64,000 nt of DNA, from positions 124,001-188,000 of the forward strand of contig CP054179.1 of NCBI GenBank assembly GCA_015709615.1, written 5' to 3'. The position numbers were made by a program, and so were the translations under genes. This DNA comes from Gammaproteobacteria bacterium. Lineage in GTDB: Bacteria; Pseudomonadota; Gammaproteobacteria; Burkholderiales; Nitrosomonadaceae. Below, piece by piece: positions 34,990 to 45,154 of the stretch. The first letter of the stretch is position 1. Each line of letters starts with the position of its first letter. A model generated the notes under the pieces. That model was not told where the DNA came from. It searched no databases and saw only the letters and a program-made list of their open reading frames with translations.

Positions 34990-35394
34990 ATGTCATTATT
35001 TAATGTATTCGGTATCGCAAGCTCCGCCATGTCGGCTCAGTCACAACGTTTAAATGTAGTGGCCAGTAATCTTTCAAACGCTGATAGCGTAACTAGTTCA
35101 ACCGGTGAACCTTATCGCGGAAGACAAGTGGTTTTTAGTACTTTACAAGCAGATGCGAGCGGTGCGAGCGGCGTTAAGGTTGCGGGTATTGTTCACGACC
35201 CATCGCCAATGCGGCAAGTGTTTGAACCTAAGCATCCGTTAGCGGATAAAAACGGTTATGTGACGATGCCCAATGTCAATGTTGTCGATGAAATGGTTAA
35301 TATGATGTCAGCTTCGCGTTCGTATCAAAACAGCGTCGATATGATGAATACTACCAAGTCACTGTTGCAAAAAACACTGACGATTGGTCAATAA
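34990..35394 (+). CDS. flgC: Flagellar basal-body rod protein FlgC
   Basis: A 134-residue rod protein. It shows FGIASSAMSAQSQRLNVVAS with NLSNADSV, and the C-terminal rod motif MPNVNVVDEMVNMMSASRSY followed by QNSVDMMNTTKSLLQ. Length is standard. Cotranscribed with flgB and flgD. Confidence 0.96.
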   Translation: MSLFNVFGIASSAMSAQSQRLNVVASNLSNADSVTSSTGEPYRGRQVVFSTLQADASGASGVKVAGIVHDPSPMRQVFEPKHPLADKNGYVTMPNVNVVDEMVNMMSASRSYQNSVDMMNTTKSLLQKTLTIGQ

Positions 35395-35405
35395 AGGAGT
35401 AAACA

Positions 35406-36080
35406 ATGAGTTCAGTTCCGCAAGTCAATACCGCAACAGCCGCAACCGCTTCAACAGCAGCCGCTGGTACTACCAGTAAGAAGGATGCTGAAAATCCGCA
35501 AGACCGGTTTCTGAAGCTATTGGTTACACAAATGAAAAATCAAGATCCGTTAAAACCGCTGGACAATGCCGAGGTGACCAGTCAATTGGCGCAAATCAGC
35601 ACGGTATCGGGTCTTGATAAGTTGAACTCAACGCTGCAGAAATTGGTTTCCAGCGCTGACGATACCCGTTCCGTAGAAGCATTAGGACTGATCGGACACA
35701 AAGCATTCGTTCCAGGAACAGCGATTGCATTGAGCGGAGACGGCGCTATTGCCGGTATCGAATTGGCGCAACCGGTGGATCAACTCAAAGTTACCATTCT
35801 GGATGGTGCCGGGGCTGCTATTCGTACAATGGATTTGGGGGCGCAACCGACTGGTATCAGTACCATTTCTTGGGATGGTTTAACCGATAGCGGTACCAAG
35901 GCGGTCGATGGCGATTACACTTTTGCGGTAAGCGCAAAACAGGGGGGTAATGACGTTAAAGTCGATACTCTTTCATTCGGGGTGGTAAAAAGTGTGACGC
36001 CTGGCGAAGGTGATACTCACCTGGATATGGGTGACAAATTAGGATTGATTAGTTTATCCAACGTTAAACAGGTGTTCTGA
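35406..36080 (+). CDS. flgD: Flagellar hook capping protein FlgD
   Basis: A 224-residue scaffold that caps the growing hook. The conserved N-terminal motif is DRFLKLLVTQMKNQDPLKPL with NAEVTSQLAQISTVSGLDKL, followed by tandem beta domains including AAIRTMDLGAQPTGISTISW typical of the FlgD Ig/tudor region. AAAGGAG precedes the start at good spacing. Confidence 0.95.
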   Translation: MSSVPQVNTATAATASTAAAGTTSKKDAENPQDRFLKLLVTQMKNQDPLKPLDNAEVTSQLAQISTVSGLDKLNSTLQKLVSSADDTRSVEALGLIGHKAFVPGTAIALSGDGAIAGIELAQPVDQLKVTILDGAGAAIRTMDLGAQPTGISTISWDGLTDSGTKAVDGDYTFAVSAKQGGNDVKVDTLSFGVVKSVTPGEGDTHLDMGDKLGLISLSNVKQVF

Positions 36081-36092
36081 TAGGAGATTATT

Positions 36093-37370
36093 ATGACTTT
36101 TCAACATGGCTTAAGTGGCTTAAATGCAGCATCGACCAATCTGGATGTAATCGGAAATAACATCTCCAATGCAAACACCGCAGGATTCAAACAATCCATC
36201 GCGCAATTTTCCGATATTTTTGCTAACTCGATGGAAGGTACCGATACCGCTCAGATCGGGATTGGATCAAAAATATCCGCAATTGCGCAACAATTCGGTC
36301 AAGGCACTATCACACCGACCAGTAACCCTTTGGACATCGCGATCAATGGGCAAGGATTTTTTCGCATGAGTGATAGCGGTACGGTAAGTTATAGCCGAAA
36401 CGGACAATTTCATGCCGATGATTCAGGTTATATTGTTGATGCATCAGGTGCCAATCTGACGGGCTTTATGGCCGATGTGAATGGCGATATCAAGGCCAGC
36501 GGGGTACCGGTAAACCTAAAATTCGGTACTTCTGATCTTGCACCTAAAGCGACGACAACATTTGATCTTGGGTTTAATCTGGATGCGCGAAAAACGGCTA
36601 TTACCACTGCTTTTAATGCCACCGATCCAAAGACGTATAACAGCACAACTTCGGGAACGGTAGTTGACAGTCTTGGAAATTCACATGTTTTGTCATTATT
36701 TTTTCAGAAGGCGACGGCAACCGCTAATACGTGGACTGTCTTTGCGACTGTGGATGGTAAGGTAGATGCTGCCGGAGTGCCTGTTGGTGTTACGATGGGT
36801 GGAAGTCCTTCGCAGTCTATGGTATTTGACACGGATGGAAAATTACAGAGCATTGCTGCTGCTTCTGCTGCTCCGATTGATTTAGCGATTGATTTTAGCG
36901 CAATTAATCCTTCGCTTGGCGCAACAACACCGCAGACCGTCCGTCTCGATATGACGACCGCCACGCAGTTCGGCTCGGATTTTGGAGTTAATGCCATTAC
37001 ACAGGATGGTTATACCTCAGGCCGTATGTCAGGTTTTACCATCAGCGCCGAGGGCGTGATTATGGGCAATTATAGTAGTGGTCAATCGAAAGTACTTGGA
37101 CAGATCGTGCTGGCGAATTTTGTTAATCCACAAGGGCTGGTACCGGTCGGAGATGGCCATTGGGTGGAAACCCCCGCTTCAGGCGAACCTTTGGTTGGCC
37201 CACCTAAAACGGGGAACCTGGGCGTGCTTCAATCCAATGCCATTGAAGATTCAAACGTGGATTTGACAGCGGAATTGGTTAAATTAATACAGGCACAACG
37301 CATGTATCAAGCCAGTGCTAAACAAATAGAAACGCAAGATCAGATTATTCAAACTATTACTCAAATCTAA
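36093..37370 (+). CDS. flgE: Flagellar hook protein FlgE
   Basis: A 425-residue hook subunit. The N-terminus (QHGLSGLNAASTNLDVIGNN, ISNANTAGFK) and C-terminus (GNLGVLQSNAIEDSNVDLTA, then IQAQRMYQASAKQIETQDQI) are the coiled D0 segments; the middle contains the GQGFFRMSD domain and variable D1/D2 regions. TAGGAGA precedes the ATG. Confidence 0.96.
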   Translation: MTFQHGLSGLNAASTNLDVIGNNISNANTAGFKQSIAQFSDIFANSMEGTDTAQIGIGSKISAIAQQFGQGTITPTSNPLDIAINGQGFFRMSDSGTVSYSRNGQFHADDSGYIVDASGANLTGFMADVNGDIKASGVPVNLKFGTSDLAPKATTTFDLGFNLDARKTAITTAFNATDPKTYNSTTSGTVVDSLGNSHVLSLFFQKATATANTWTVFATVDGKVDAAGVPVGVTMGGSPSQSMVFDTDGKLQSIAAASAAPIDLAIDFSAINPSLGATTPQTVRLDMTTATQFGSDFGVNAITQDGYTSGRMSGFTISAEGVIMGNYSSGQSKVLGQIVLANFVNPQGLVPVGDGHWVETPASGEPLVGPPKTGNLGVLQSNAIEDSNVDLTAELVKLIQAQRMYQASAKQIETQDQIIQTITQI

Positions 37371-37419
37371 CCTAGGTTTCATTACGAAGCATCAAACTTT
37401 TATAAAAGTTGAGTAAAAA

Positions 37420-38163
37420 ATGGATCGATTGATTTATACCTCAATGACCGGAGCAAACCATACGCTGAATCAGAAAGCGACTGTTGCTCAAAATCTTGCT
37501 AACGCATCAACAACGGGATATCGCGCTGAAAGTAATGCATTTCGGGCAGTTCCGGTATTCGGCGATGGGTTGCCGACGCGAGCCTTTGTAGTTGATTCCA
37601 CGATAGGCGCCGATTTCACTCCAGGTGCGTTACAAACGACCGGCCGTGATCTCGATGTTGCAGTTCGAGGTTCCGGTTGGATTGCGATTCAAACGGATGA
37701 CGGCAAGGAAGCTTATACCCGGAACGGCAGTCTGCAAGTAAATCCAAACGGCATTTTGCAGACAGCCAGCGGCCATAAAGTAAAAGGCGATACGGGCATT
37801 ATTACCTTACCGCCTGACACGCGTATCACAATCGGTGTCGATGGAACCGTATCTTCGGTGCCGATTACGCCGCAGCCGAACACGGTAGCGCAAGTAGGCC
37901 GGATTAAACTGGTCAATCCACCGGAAGATAAGCTCGTAAAAGGCACCGATGGCTTGTTCCGGCTCAAGGATGGCGGCGAAGCGCCTGTAGATGCCAAAGT
38001 TAAGCTGGTCGACGGCACATTGGAAGAGAGCAATGTGAATGTTGTGCATGAAATGGTCAATATGATCGATTTGGCGCGGCAATTTGATATGCAAATGAAA
38101 ATGCTTGATAACGCACAGAATAACGCGCAGAAAGCCAGTGAGATCATGGTGGTAAGGGTTTAA
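37420..38163 (+). CDS. flgF: Flagellar basal-body rod protein FlgF
   Basis: A 247-residue proximal rod protein. It starts MDRLIYTSMTGANHTLNQKA, contains VRGSGWIAIQTDDGKEAYTR, and ends with VNVVHEMVNMIDLARQFDMQ. The MDRLIY start and length distinguish it from FlgG. Confidence 0.95.
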   Translation: MDRLIYTSMTGANHTLNQKATVAQNLANASTTGYRAESNAFRAVPVFGDGLPTRAFVVDSTIGADFTPGALQTTGRDLDVAVRGSGWIAIQTDDGKEAYTRNGSLQVNPNGILQTASGHKVKGDTGIITLPPDTRITIGVDGTVSSVPITPQPNTVAQVGRIKLVNPPEDKLVKGTDGLFRLKDGGEAPVDAKVKLVDGTLEESNVNVVHEMVNMIDLARQFDMQMKMLDNAQNNAQKASEIMVVRV

Positions 38164-38193
38164 TTCGATAACATATTTAATAGGTAAATCATT

Positions 38194-38976
38194 ATGATAC
38201 GTTCGCTATGGATTGCAAAAACAGGGCTTGATGCACAACAAACCAAGATGGATGTGATTTCTAATAACTTGGCGAATGTCAGCACTAATGGATTTAAACG
38301 TGCTCGTGCTGTTTTCGAGGATCTGCTGTATCAAACAGTACGTCAGCCCGGTGCGCAATCTTCCCAGCAAACGCAATTACCGTCGGGTTTGCAATTGGGT
38401 ACCGGGGTTAAACCGGTTTCTACCGAAAGTATTTTTACTCAAGGCGGGTTGCAGCAAACCGAAAACCAGCGTGACGTCGCGATACGCGGCGTAGGTTTCT
38501 TTCAGGTTTTGCTGCCGGACGGTACCACAGCCTACACCCGCGATGGCGCATTCCAGTCCGATCTTAACGGGCAGCTTGTGACATCCAGCGGATATGCCGT
38601 TCAGCCCGCAATTACCGTTCCGCCGAATGCATTGGGTATCACAATCGCTCGAGATGGAACAGTGTCGGCAACAGTTCCGGGTTCCACTGCGCCGATTCAA
38701 GTTGGCAATATTCAATTGGCGAGCTTCGTCAATCCAGCCGGTTTGTTGAAGATGGGTGAGAATTTGTATCAGGAAACCGCATCGAGCGGAGCGCCTAATC
38801 AGAATGCGCCAGGTACCAATGGATTGGGATTGCTGGAACAAAATTTTGTAGAAACTTCGAATGTGAACGTAGTGGAAGAGCTGGTGAATATGATTCAAAC
38901 CCAACGCGCCTATGAGATGAATTCCAAGTCCATTGAGACTTCGGATCAAATGCTGCAACGGCTGGCGCAACTTTGA
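38194..38976 (+). CDS. flgG: Flagellar distal rod protein FlgG
   Basis: A 260-residue distal rod subunit with the classic N-terminus SLWIAKTGLDAQQTKMDVIS, NNLANVSTNGFKRARAVFED, the family phrase LQLGTGVKP, and C-terminus VNVVEELVNMIQTQRAYEMN. Length is exactly that of the E. coli protein. Confidence 0.97.
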   Translation: MIRSLWIAKTGLDAQQTKMDVISNNLANVSTNGFKRARAVFEDLLYQTVRQPGAQSSQQTQLPSGLQLGTGVKPVSTESIFTQGGLQQTENQRDVAIRGVGFFQVLLPDGTTAYTRDGAFQSDLNGQLVTSSGYAVQPAITVPPNALGITIARDGTVSATVPGSTAPIQVGNIQLASFVNPAGLLKMGENLYQETASSGAPNQNAPGTNGLGLLEQNFVETSNVNVVEELVNMIQTQRAYEMNSKSIETSDQMLQRLAQL

Positions 38977-39020
38977 TTAATTGGATAATCGGTAATCGAG
39001 TTATTGTGAGTGGCAATTCG

Positions 39021-39716
39021 ATGATAAAAAACTTCTGCCGGTATTTTTTTATACTGGCTTTAGCCGCGCTTGCATCCGGCTGCGCACTGACACCATCGAC
39101 AGTGACTCACCAGCCGAATACATTACGCGCTCCACAGCATGCGGCAGCGGTGAGCCAACCCAACGGCTCCATTCTGCAGACGGTACATAGCACAACAGGC
39201 GGGGTTCGATATACGCCATTATTCGAAGACCGCCGTGCAAGAAGCATCGGCGATACGATTATCGTTACGTTAAATGAAACAACGAATGCCAGTAAAAGCT
39301 CGGGAAGTAATGCGAACCGTTCCGGGAGTATCGAATTTTCCGTGCCGAACTTTATGGGAATCCCATTAAGCCTGTTAAAGAATGCATCGGTTGAAGCTAA
39401 ATCCAATAACAAATTTGATGGCAGTGGTGAAAGTTCAAGCAAAAATAATTTTAAAGGAACCATTACGGTAACTGTTATCGAAGCGCTGCCAAATGGAAAT
39501 CTTGTTGTCAGCGGTGAGAAACAAATCGGTATTAATCAAGGGCAGGAATTCATCAGGCTGTCCGGGGTTGTGAATCCGGTTCATATTTTGGGAAATACGA
39601 TCTCTTCAACGCAGATTGCCGATGCGCGCGTCGAGTATCGCAGTAATGGGTATATCGATGAAGCGCAGACGATGGGGTGGCTATCGCGTTTTTTTCTGTC
39701 GATATCGCCTTTCTAG
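39021..39716 (+). CDS. flgH: Flagellar L-ring protein FlgH (lipoprotein)
   Basis: A 231-residue outer-membrane ring lipoprotein: signal MIKNFCRYFFILALAALASG with lipobox ASGC, then YTPLFEDRRARSIGDTIIVT (FlgH signature), the Ser/Asn-rich central region and C-terminal ISSTQIADARVEYRSNGYID. The ATG at 39021 is chosen because it opens directly into the signal peptide; the open frame begins at 38973 and a GTG at 39006 is possible. Confidence 0.94.
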   Translation: MIKNFCRYFFILALAALASGCALTPSTVTHQPNTLRAPQHAAAVSQPNGSILQTVHSTTGGVRYTPLFEDRRARSIGDTIIVTLNETTNASKSSGSNANRSGSIEFSVPNFMGIPLSLLKNASVEAKSNNKFDGSGESSSKNNFKGTITVTVIEALPNGNLVVSGEKQIGINQGQEFIRLSGVVNPVHILGNTISSTQIADARVEYRSNGYIDEAQTMGWLSRFFLSISPF

Positions 39717-39739
39717 CCTACCGATTTCAGGATGGATAA

Positions 39740-40876
39740 ATGTTGCAACTATTGACATTTAAGATGATGAAAAAAAGAAACGCTGTTATTTTTTCTTTTC
39801 TTGCGTTATGCCTGCTTTTGCCGGGTATCAGCCTGGCCGATCGCATCAAGGATTTGGCATCGATTCAAGGTGTTCGCAATAATCAATTGATCGGTTACGG
39901 ATTGGTGGTTGGATTGGATGGCAGCGGTGATATGACCACACAAACGCCGTTTACCGTTCAGAGTGTCATCAATATGCTGGGCCAATTAGGCGTTAACCTG
40001 CCACCCGGCACCAATTTGCAATTGCGAAATGTTGCCGCTGTGATGGTGACGGCGACGCTGCCGGCATTTGCCAAACCGGGTCAGCACATCGATATCACAG
40101 TTTCTTCCATGGGCAACGCCAAAAGTTTGCGCGGTGGGACATTGTTGTTGACGCCTCTCAAAGGGGCGGATAATCAAGTGTATGCAATGGCGCAGGGGAA
40201 TATATTGGTTGGCGGCATCGGGGCTGCAGCTGGCGGTAGCAGCGTGCAAGTGAATCATCTGAGTGTCGGGCGTATCACAGGAGGCGGTATTGTGGAACGT
40301 GAGATTCCCACGACGGTGGGGCAAGGTGATTTTATCAATCTTGAATTAAACTCAACAGATTTCACGACGGTGAACCGTATCGTTGATGCGATCAATGGGC
40401 TTTATCCTGCGGCTGCATCAGCTGTGGATGGCCGAATGGTTCAGGTAAAAGCGCCAGCGGACAATAGTCAGCGCATCACGTTTATCTCCCGGATTGAGAG
40501 TTTGGATATTGCGCCGGCTAAAGCATCAGCGAAAGTGATTGTTAATTCCCGCACCGGCTCGGTAGCCATGAATCAAGCGGTAACACTTGAATCCAGCGCG
40601 ATTGCGCATGGCAATCTTTCGATCATCATTAATACCGAACCGGTAATCAGTCAACCTGGCCCCTTGGCGCAGCGAGGTGAAACCGTGGTTACGCAGCGAT
40701 CGCAGGTTGAAATCCGTACCGATGAAGGAAATTTAATGTTATTGCCGAATGGTGCGGATCTCGGCGAAGTAGTGAAAGCGCTGACGGCAATTGGTGCTAC
40801 GACGCAGGATTTGTTGTCTATCCTGCAGGCTTTGAAAGCTGCTGGCTCGTTGCGCGCCGATTTGGAAATAATTTAA
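39740..40876 (+). CDS. flgI: Flagellar P-ring protein FlgI
   Basis: A 378-residue periplasmic ring protein. After a Sec signal (RNAVIFSFLALCLLLPGISL ending LA) comes the invariant DRIKDLASIQGVRNNQLIGY, GLVVGLDGSGD, and the C-terminal LPNGADLGEVVKALTAIGAT. CAGGA lies seven bases before the ATG at 39740; the ATG at 39764 would give a more typical signal length. Confidence 0.95.
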   Translation: MLQLLTFKMMKKRNAVIFSFLALCLLLPGISLADRIKDLASIQGVRNNQLIGYGLVVGLDGSGDMTTQTPFTVQSVINMLGQLGVNLPPGTNLQLRNVAAVMVTATLPAFAKPGQHIDITVSSMGNAKSLRGGTLLLTPLKGADNQVYAMAQGNILVGGIGAAAGGSSVQVNHLSVGRITGGGIVEREIPTTVGQGDFINLELNSTDFTTVNRIVDAINGLYPAAASAVDGRMVQVKAPADNSQRITFISRIESLDIAPAKASAKVIVNSRTGSVAMNQAVTLESSAIAHGNLSIIINTEPVISQPGPLAQRGETVVTQRSQVEIRTDEGNLMLLPNGADLGEVVKALTAIGATTQDLLSILQALKAAGSLRADLEII

Positions 40877-40892
40877 CGGATTGGGTGTAAGA

Positions 40893-41900
40893 ATGGTTAT
40901 TTCAGCGGATATTTCAAGCAAGCTTGCCATTGATGCCAAAAGTATTGATGACTTGAATTTAATGGCGAAGCGAAATCCAGATGAAGCTCTACAAAAAGTA
41001 GCCCAGCAATTTGAAGCGCTATTCATGAATATGCTGCTGAAAAGCATGCGGGAAGCCACACCTAAAGATGGAATATTCGATAGCCAGCAGACGCAATTTT
41101 TTACACAAATGTACGACCAGCAGCTGGCACAGCACATTTCCACCAAAGGAATTGGGATTGCTGACATGATGGTGAAGCAATTATCCAAAACCAATCAATT
41201 GGTTGAACCGCAAACTGCCATCAGTCAAACCGATGCGATATTGTCCGCGATTAATTCTGTACAGCAGTCATTGCCAGTAGGTGATGGGCATCCTGAGGAT
41301 AAATCCGTGCAGCTATGGTCCGCTAATCGGTTTCCGGCAAATGCAATCATGCCAGCAGGGAAAAACGATCAGGCAACTGAGATTGCCACTTTTCCGGTAC
41401 AGATCGGATCACAACAAAAGAAAACATCAGATCTGTCAGAAAATTTTATTGATAAGCTTCTGCCGCATGCAAGAATCGCATCCGAATCAACCGGCATTCC
41501 TCCTCAATATATGCTGGCGCAAGCCGCACTGGAGAGTGGCTGGGGTAAACATGAAATTCGGCATGCGGATAATAGTCCTGCCTATAATCTTTTTGGCATC
41601 AAAGCGGGAGCCAGCTGGAAAGGAGATGTAGTAGAGGCATCAACAACCGAGTACATCAATGGTGTAGCACAGAAGTCAGTTGAGAAATTTCGCGCTTATA
41701 GCTCCTATGCCGAGGGATTTAATGATTACGCCAAATTGCTGCTGGATAATCCTCGCTATGCGAAAGTGTTGAAATCGGCCGATGCCGCGACCTTTGCCAA
41801 TGGCTTGCAACGTGCCGGGTATGCTACTGATCCGATGTATGCGGAGAAGTTGATGCGCATCCTGAATAGTGAAAAATTGCAGAATCGTGAATTTATTTAA
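40893..41900 (+). CDS. flgJ: Flagellar rod assembly protein / muramidase FlgJ
   Basis: A 335-residue two-domain protein. The N-terminal rod-binding domain has ALQKVAQQFEALFMNMLLKS and MYDQQLAQHISTKGIGIADM. The C-terminal glucosaminidase domain has GIPPQYMLAQAALESGWGKH with the catalytic glutamate, NLFGIKAG and YSSYAEGFNDYAKLLLDNPR. It opens the murein sacculus for rod growth. The ATG at 40893 is used; the frame runs four codons further to a TTG. Confidence 0.94.
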   Translation: MVISADISSKLAIDAKSIDDLNLMAKRNPDEALQKVAQQFEALFMNMLLKSMREATPKDGIFDSQQTQFFTQMYDQQLAQHISTKGIGIADMMVKQLSKTNQLVEPQTAISQTDAILSAINSVQQSLPVGDGHPEDKSVQLWSANRFPANAIMPAGKNDQATEIATFPVQIGSQQKKTSDLSENFIDKLLPHARIASESTGIPPQYMLAQAALESGWGKHEIRHADNSPAYNLFGIKAGASWKGDVVEASTTEYINGVAQKSVEKFRAYSSYAEGFNDYAKLLLDNPRYAKVLKSADAATFANGLQRAGYATDPMYAEKLMRILNSEKLQNREFI

Positions 41901-41980
41901 TGAAGGAATTTTTTAATTCTGTCATTCGTTTGCCGATATTGTCACTATATCTTTTTTAAAATCAAGAACAGAGCGAACAT

Positions 41981-43885
41981 ATGGGAAATGGAATTCTTGA
42001 TATCGCAGTAAGCGGCTTAGCATCTGCGCAAAACCAATTACTTACCGCTAGCCATAATATTAGTAATGCAGGTACGCCTGGTTTTAATCGTCAGCAAGTC
42101 TTATTGAGTACAAATACGCCGCAATCGGGCGGCGCCGGCTTTATTGGCCGCGGTGTGCACTCATCAACAGTACAACGTATATACAATCAATTTCTTGCTA
42201 GTCAATCATTACAAATACAAACACAGAGTCAGTCATTGGATAGTAACTATGCTCAGATAAAACAGCTGGATAATATGTTTGCTGAGACAACATCCGGACT
42301 CTCTCCAACATTGCAAAATTTTTTTAGTGCCGTGCACGATGTCGCTACCAACCCGGCCGTTATTCCATCGCGCCAGTCGATGCTCAGCAATGCCGATGCC
42401 CTTGTGGCGCGTTTTCACAGTATGGATCAGCGTATGTCGCAAATCAGGGAAGGGATAAATACGCAGATTACCAGTACGGTGGTTCATATCAACTCGCTAG
42501 CCAAGCAAATTGGAGAAATCAATAAGCAAATTATTTGGGCAGAAGGCGCGGCTGGCGGACAGCCCGCAAATGATATGCTGGATCAACGTGATGAGCTTAT
42601 TAATCAGTTGAATAAACTGGTCAATACCGATACTGTGCGGCAGAATGATGGTACGTTAAATGTCTATATCGCAAATGGACAAGCTCTGGTCGTGGGTGCA
42701 CAAACACTTTCATTGGAAGCGATTAAGTCACCGGATAGTCCGGACAATTTAACGATTGGATTGGTTAATGGAAATAGCACGATTCAGCTACCTGAAGACC
42801 AAATTTCAGGGGGTACTTTAGGAGGTCTTATGTCTTTCCGTAGCACCTCACTGGATAATGCACAAAATTCATTAGGAAGAATTGCCATAACGCTAGCACA
42901 GACTTTCAATGCACAGCATCAATTAGGTATGGATTTGAATGGAGATATGGGTACGAATTTCTTCACTCTGCCTTCGCCCAAGGTGATTTCAGCATCAACC
43001 AATAATATTGCATCCAATATTACAGCAGCAATTAGTGATTATAGTGCTTTAACAACAAGCGATTATGAATTTTCGTACGATGGAACAAATTATACCTTAA
43101 CCAGATTATCCGATAATGTATCGGCTACATCTTCAGGCGCTTTACCATTAACACTTGATGGTATATCGGTAACAAGCGCTACCATGCTGGTGAGCGAAAG
43201 ATTCCGGATTCAGCCCACCATTAATGGCGCGAAAGATATCAATGTCAATATTACAGATACAACCAAAATAGCAGCGGCCGGACCCAATCGCACCAGTGCG
43301 GCAACCACGAATACCGGAACTGGCATCATCAGTGCCGGGACTGTAAATCCGTTACCACTGGATACTAATCTGCAACAACCGCTTACCATTACGTTTCATA
43401 CGCCTTATGACGGATATTTTGACGTCGCTGGGACTGGGACCGGGCTACCCGCCACTAATCAGGCGTATACAGCGGGTGCAGATATCAGTTTTAACGGTTA
43501 TACATTTCAGATTAGCGGCAGTCCTGCCGCAGGCGATGTTTTTACGGTCACACCCAACGATAACGGTGTTGCCGATAATCGTAATATATTGCTGCTGGGT
43601 GCACTACAAGCAACCAATACACTGGAAAACGGCACAGCAAATTATCAGACTGCTTACGGGCAACTGGTGAGTCAAGTTGGAAATAAAACCCGCGAGCTGG
43701 AAGTAACAAGCAAAGCGCAAGCCAATTTACTTGCGCAAACAGAAGAATCCATTCAATCCGTCTCGGGTGTCAATCTGGATGAAGAAGCTGCGAATTTATT
43801 GCGGTATCAGCAAGCGTATCAAGCATCAAGTAAAGTCATCGAAATGAGCAGTACCTTATTTGATTCAATTTTGCGTTTTGGCTAA
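41981..43885 (+). CDS. flgK: Flagellar hook-associated protein 1 FlgK
   Basis: A 634-residue hook-filament junction protein. N-terminus LDIAVSGLASAQNQLLTASH, NISNAGTPGFNRQQV; C-terminus SVSGVNLDEEAANLLRYQQA, YQASSKVIEMSSTLFDSIL. The central part (residues about 330-540) is Thr/Ser-rich and beta-structured, longer than in E. coli FlgK (547 aa), as in other environmental proteobacteria. Confidence 0.95.
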   Translation: MGNGILDIAVSGLASAQNQLLTASHNISNAGTPGFNRQQVLLSTNTPQSGGAGFIGRGVHSSTVQRIYNQFLASQSLQIQTQSQSLDSNYAQIKQLDNMFAETTSGLSPTLQNFFSAVHDVATNPAVIPSRQSMLSNADALVARFHSMDQRMSQIREGINTQITSTVVHINSLAKQIGEINKQIIWAEGAAGGQPANDMLDQRDELINQLNKLVNTDTVRQNDGTLNVYIANGQALVVGAQTLSLEAIKSPDSPDNLTIGLVNGNSTIQLPEDQISGGTLGGLMSFRSTSLDNAQNSLGRIAITLAQTFNAQHQLGMDLNGDMGTNFFTLPSPKVISASTNNIASNITAAISDYSALTTSDYEFSYDGTNYTLTRLSDNVSATSSGALPLTLDGISVTSATMLVSERFRIQPTINGAKDINVNITDTTKIAAAGPNRTSAATTNTGTGIISAGTVNPLPLDTNLQQPLTITFHTPYDGYFDVAGTGTGLPATNQAYTAGADISFNGYTFQISGSPAAGDVFTVTPNDNGVADNRNILLLGALQATNTLENGTANYQTAYGQLVSQVGNKTRELEVTSKAQANLLAQTEESIQSVSGVNLDEEAANLLRYQQAYQASSKVIEMSSTLFDSILRFG

Positions 43886-43906
43886 AAGTAGAGTAGGGGT
43901 AATGTG

Positions 43907-45118
43907 ATGCGCATCAGCACAAGTACAATTTATGAAACCGGCACAAATTTGATGCTTCAGCAACAAGAGAAATTAATCAATACACAACAACAATTATCTA
44001 CCGGCCGGCGGATCTTAACGCCTTCGGATGATCCGATTTCTGCGGCGCAAGTATTAAATATTTCCCAGTCGGAGTCACTGAATAAGCAATATTCGGTGAA
44101 TCGATCCAGTGCGGGTTCCTCGCTGGCGCTGGAAGAAAATGTATTAAAGCAAGTGACAGGTATTCTGCAAGATGTGCATAGTTCGACAATCTACGCGGGA
44201 AATGCGACTTTGACAGATGCCGACAGAAAAACACTGGCTACCGAATTGCGCAGTAAATTAGAATCGTTAGTTGGCTTGGCCAACACGACCGACGAGAAAA
44301 GTCAGTTTTTGTTCTCAGGATTTCAAGCCAACACAAAACCCTTTGCACAGACTGGATTAGCCGTGCAGTATGTTGGCGATCAAGGACAACGCTTGAACCA
44401 AGTTGGTCCCGCGCGGCAATTGGCTATTAGTGATTCCGGCACGGATATTTTTGAGCGTATTAAGAATGGCAACGGTGTTTTTGCAACGGCTGCTAATTCC
44501 ACAAATATGGGTACCGGTGTTATTGACGGAGGATCGGTGCTTACCCCTTCGAGCCTTACCGGTGCTGATTATGAGATTACATTTACCGTATCTGCAACCG
44601 GTGTTACAACCTACGACATTGTGAACACTACATCAGGAGCGCCCGTTTCATCCACCAACCCTTATGTCAGTAACAATACAATCAGTTTTGATGGTATGCA
44701 ATTGAGTATTAAAGGGAATCCGGCTAATGGAGATAAATTTACGGTGTCTCCAAGCAGTAATCAAAGCATTTTCAAAACGGTGGGCGATCTGATTACAGCG
44801 CTCGAAACCCCTTCAAGCGGGCAACCCGGCGGTACTCGGCTGGCGAACAACTTAAAAACGACGTTGCAAAGTATCAATAACAGCTTGGAACATGTGCTTT
44901 CGAAACAGGCTTCTATCGGAGCACGGCTGCAAGAGATCGATACTTTGGAAAGTGTGGGCAGTGATCAAAATATTCAATTTGAGCAGATGCTCTCACAATT
45001 GCAAGATGTCGATTTTGCGCAAGCAACATCGGATCTGCAGCGGCAGCAGCTGTATCTTCAAGCTGCACAGCAGTCCTATATCAAAATTTCCGGATTATCT
45101 TTATTTAATTATATTTAG
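43907..45118 (+). CDS. flgL: Flagellar hook-associated protein 3 FlgL
   Basis: A 403-residue junction protein that links FlgK to filament. N-terminal flagellin-like helix QEKLINTQQQLSTGRRILTP with SDDPISAAQVLNISQSE, and C-terminal QLQDVDFAQATSDLQRQQLY, LQAAQQSYIKISGLSLFNYI. The middle holds an extra beta domain. AGGGG lies upstream of the ATG at 43907. Confidence 0.95.
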   Translation: MRISTSTIYETGTNLMLQQQEKLINTQQQLSTGRRILTPSDDPISAAQVLNISQSESLNKQYSVNRSSAGSSLALEENVLKQVTGILQDVHSSTIYAGNATLTDADRKTLATELRSKLESLVGLANTTDEKSQFLFSGFQANTKPFAQTGLAVQYVGDQGQRLNQVGPARQLAISDSGTDIFERIKNGNGVFATAANSTNMGTGVIDGGSVLTPSSLTGADYEITFTVSATGVTTYDIVNTTSGAPVSSTNPYVSNNTISFDGMQLSIKGNPANGDKFTVSPSSNQSIFKTVGDLITALETPSSGQPGGTRLANNLKTTLQSINNSLEHVLSKQASIGARLQEIDTLESVGSDQNIQFEQMLSQLQDVDFAQATSDLQRQQLYLQAAQQSYIKISGLSLFNYI

Positions 45119-45121
45119 CAA

Positions 45122-45149
45122 AAGCGAAAATCAACCACGCTTTTCGCTT
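45122..45149. terminator. Bidirectional hairpin between flgL and purD
   Basis: AAGCGAAAA (45122-45130) is the exact inverse of TTTTCGCTT (45141-45149), separated by ten bases, three bases after the flgL stop and six before the convergent purD stop. The A/T bases lie on the loop side, so it is not a textbook intrinsic terminator, but position and perfect arms favour a shared 3' end. Confidence 0.5.
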
Positions 45150-45154
45150 CTGAG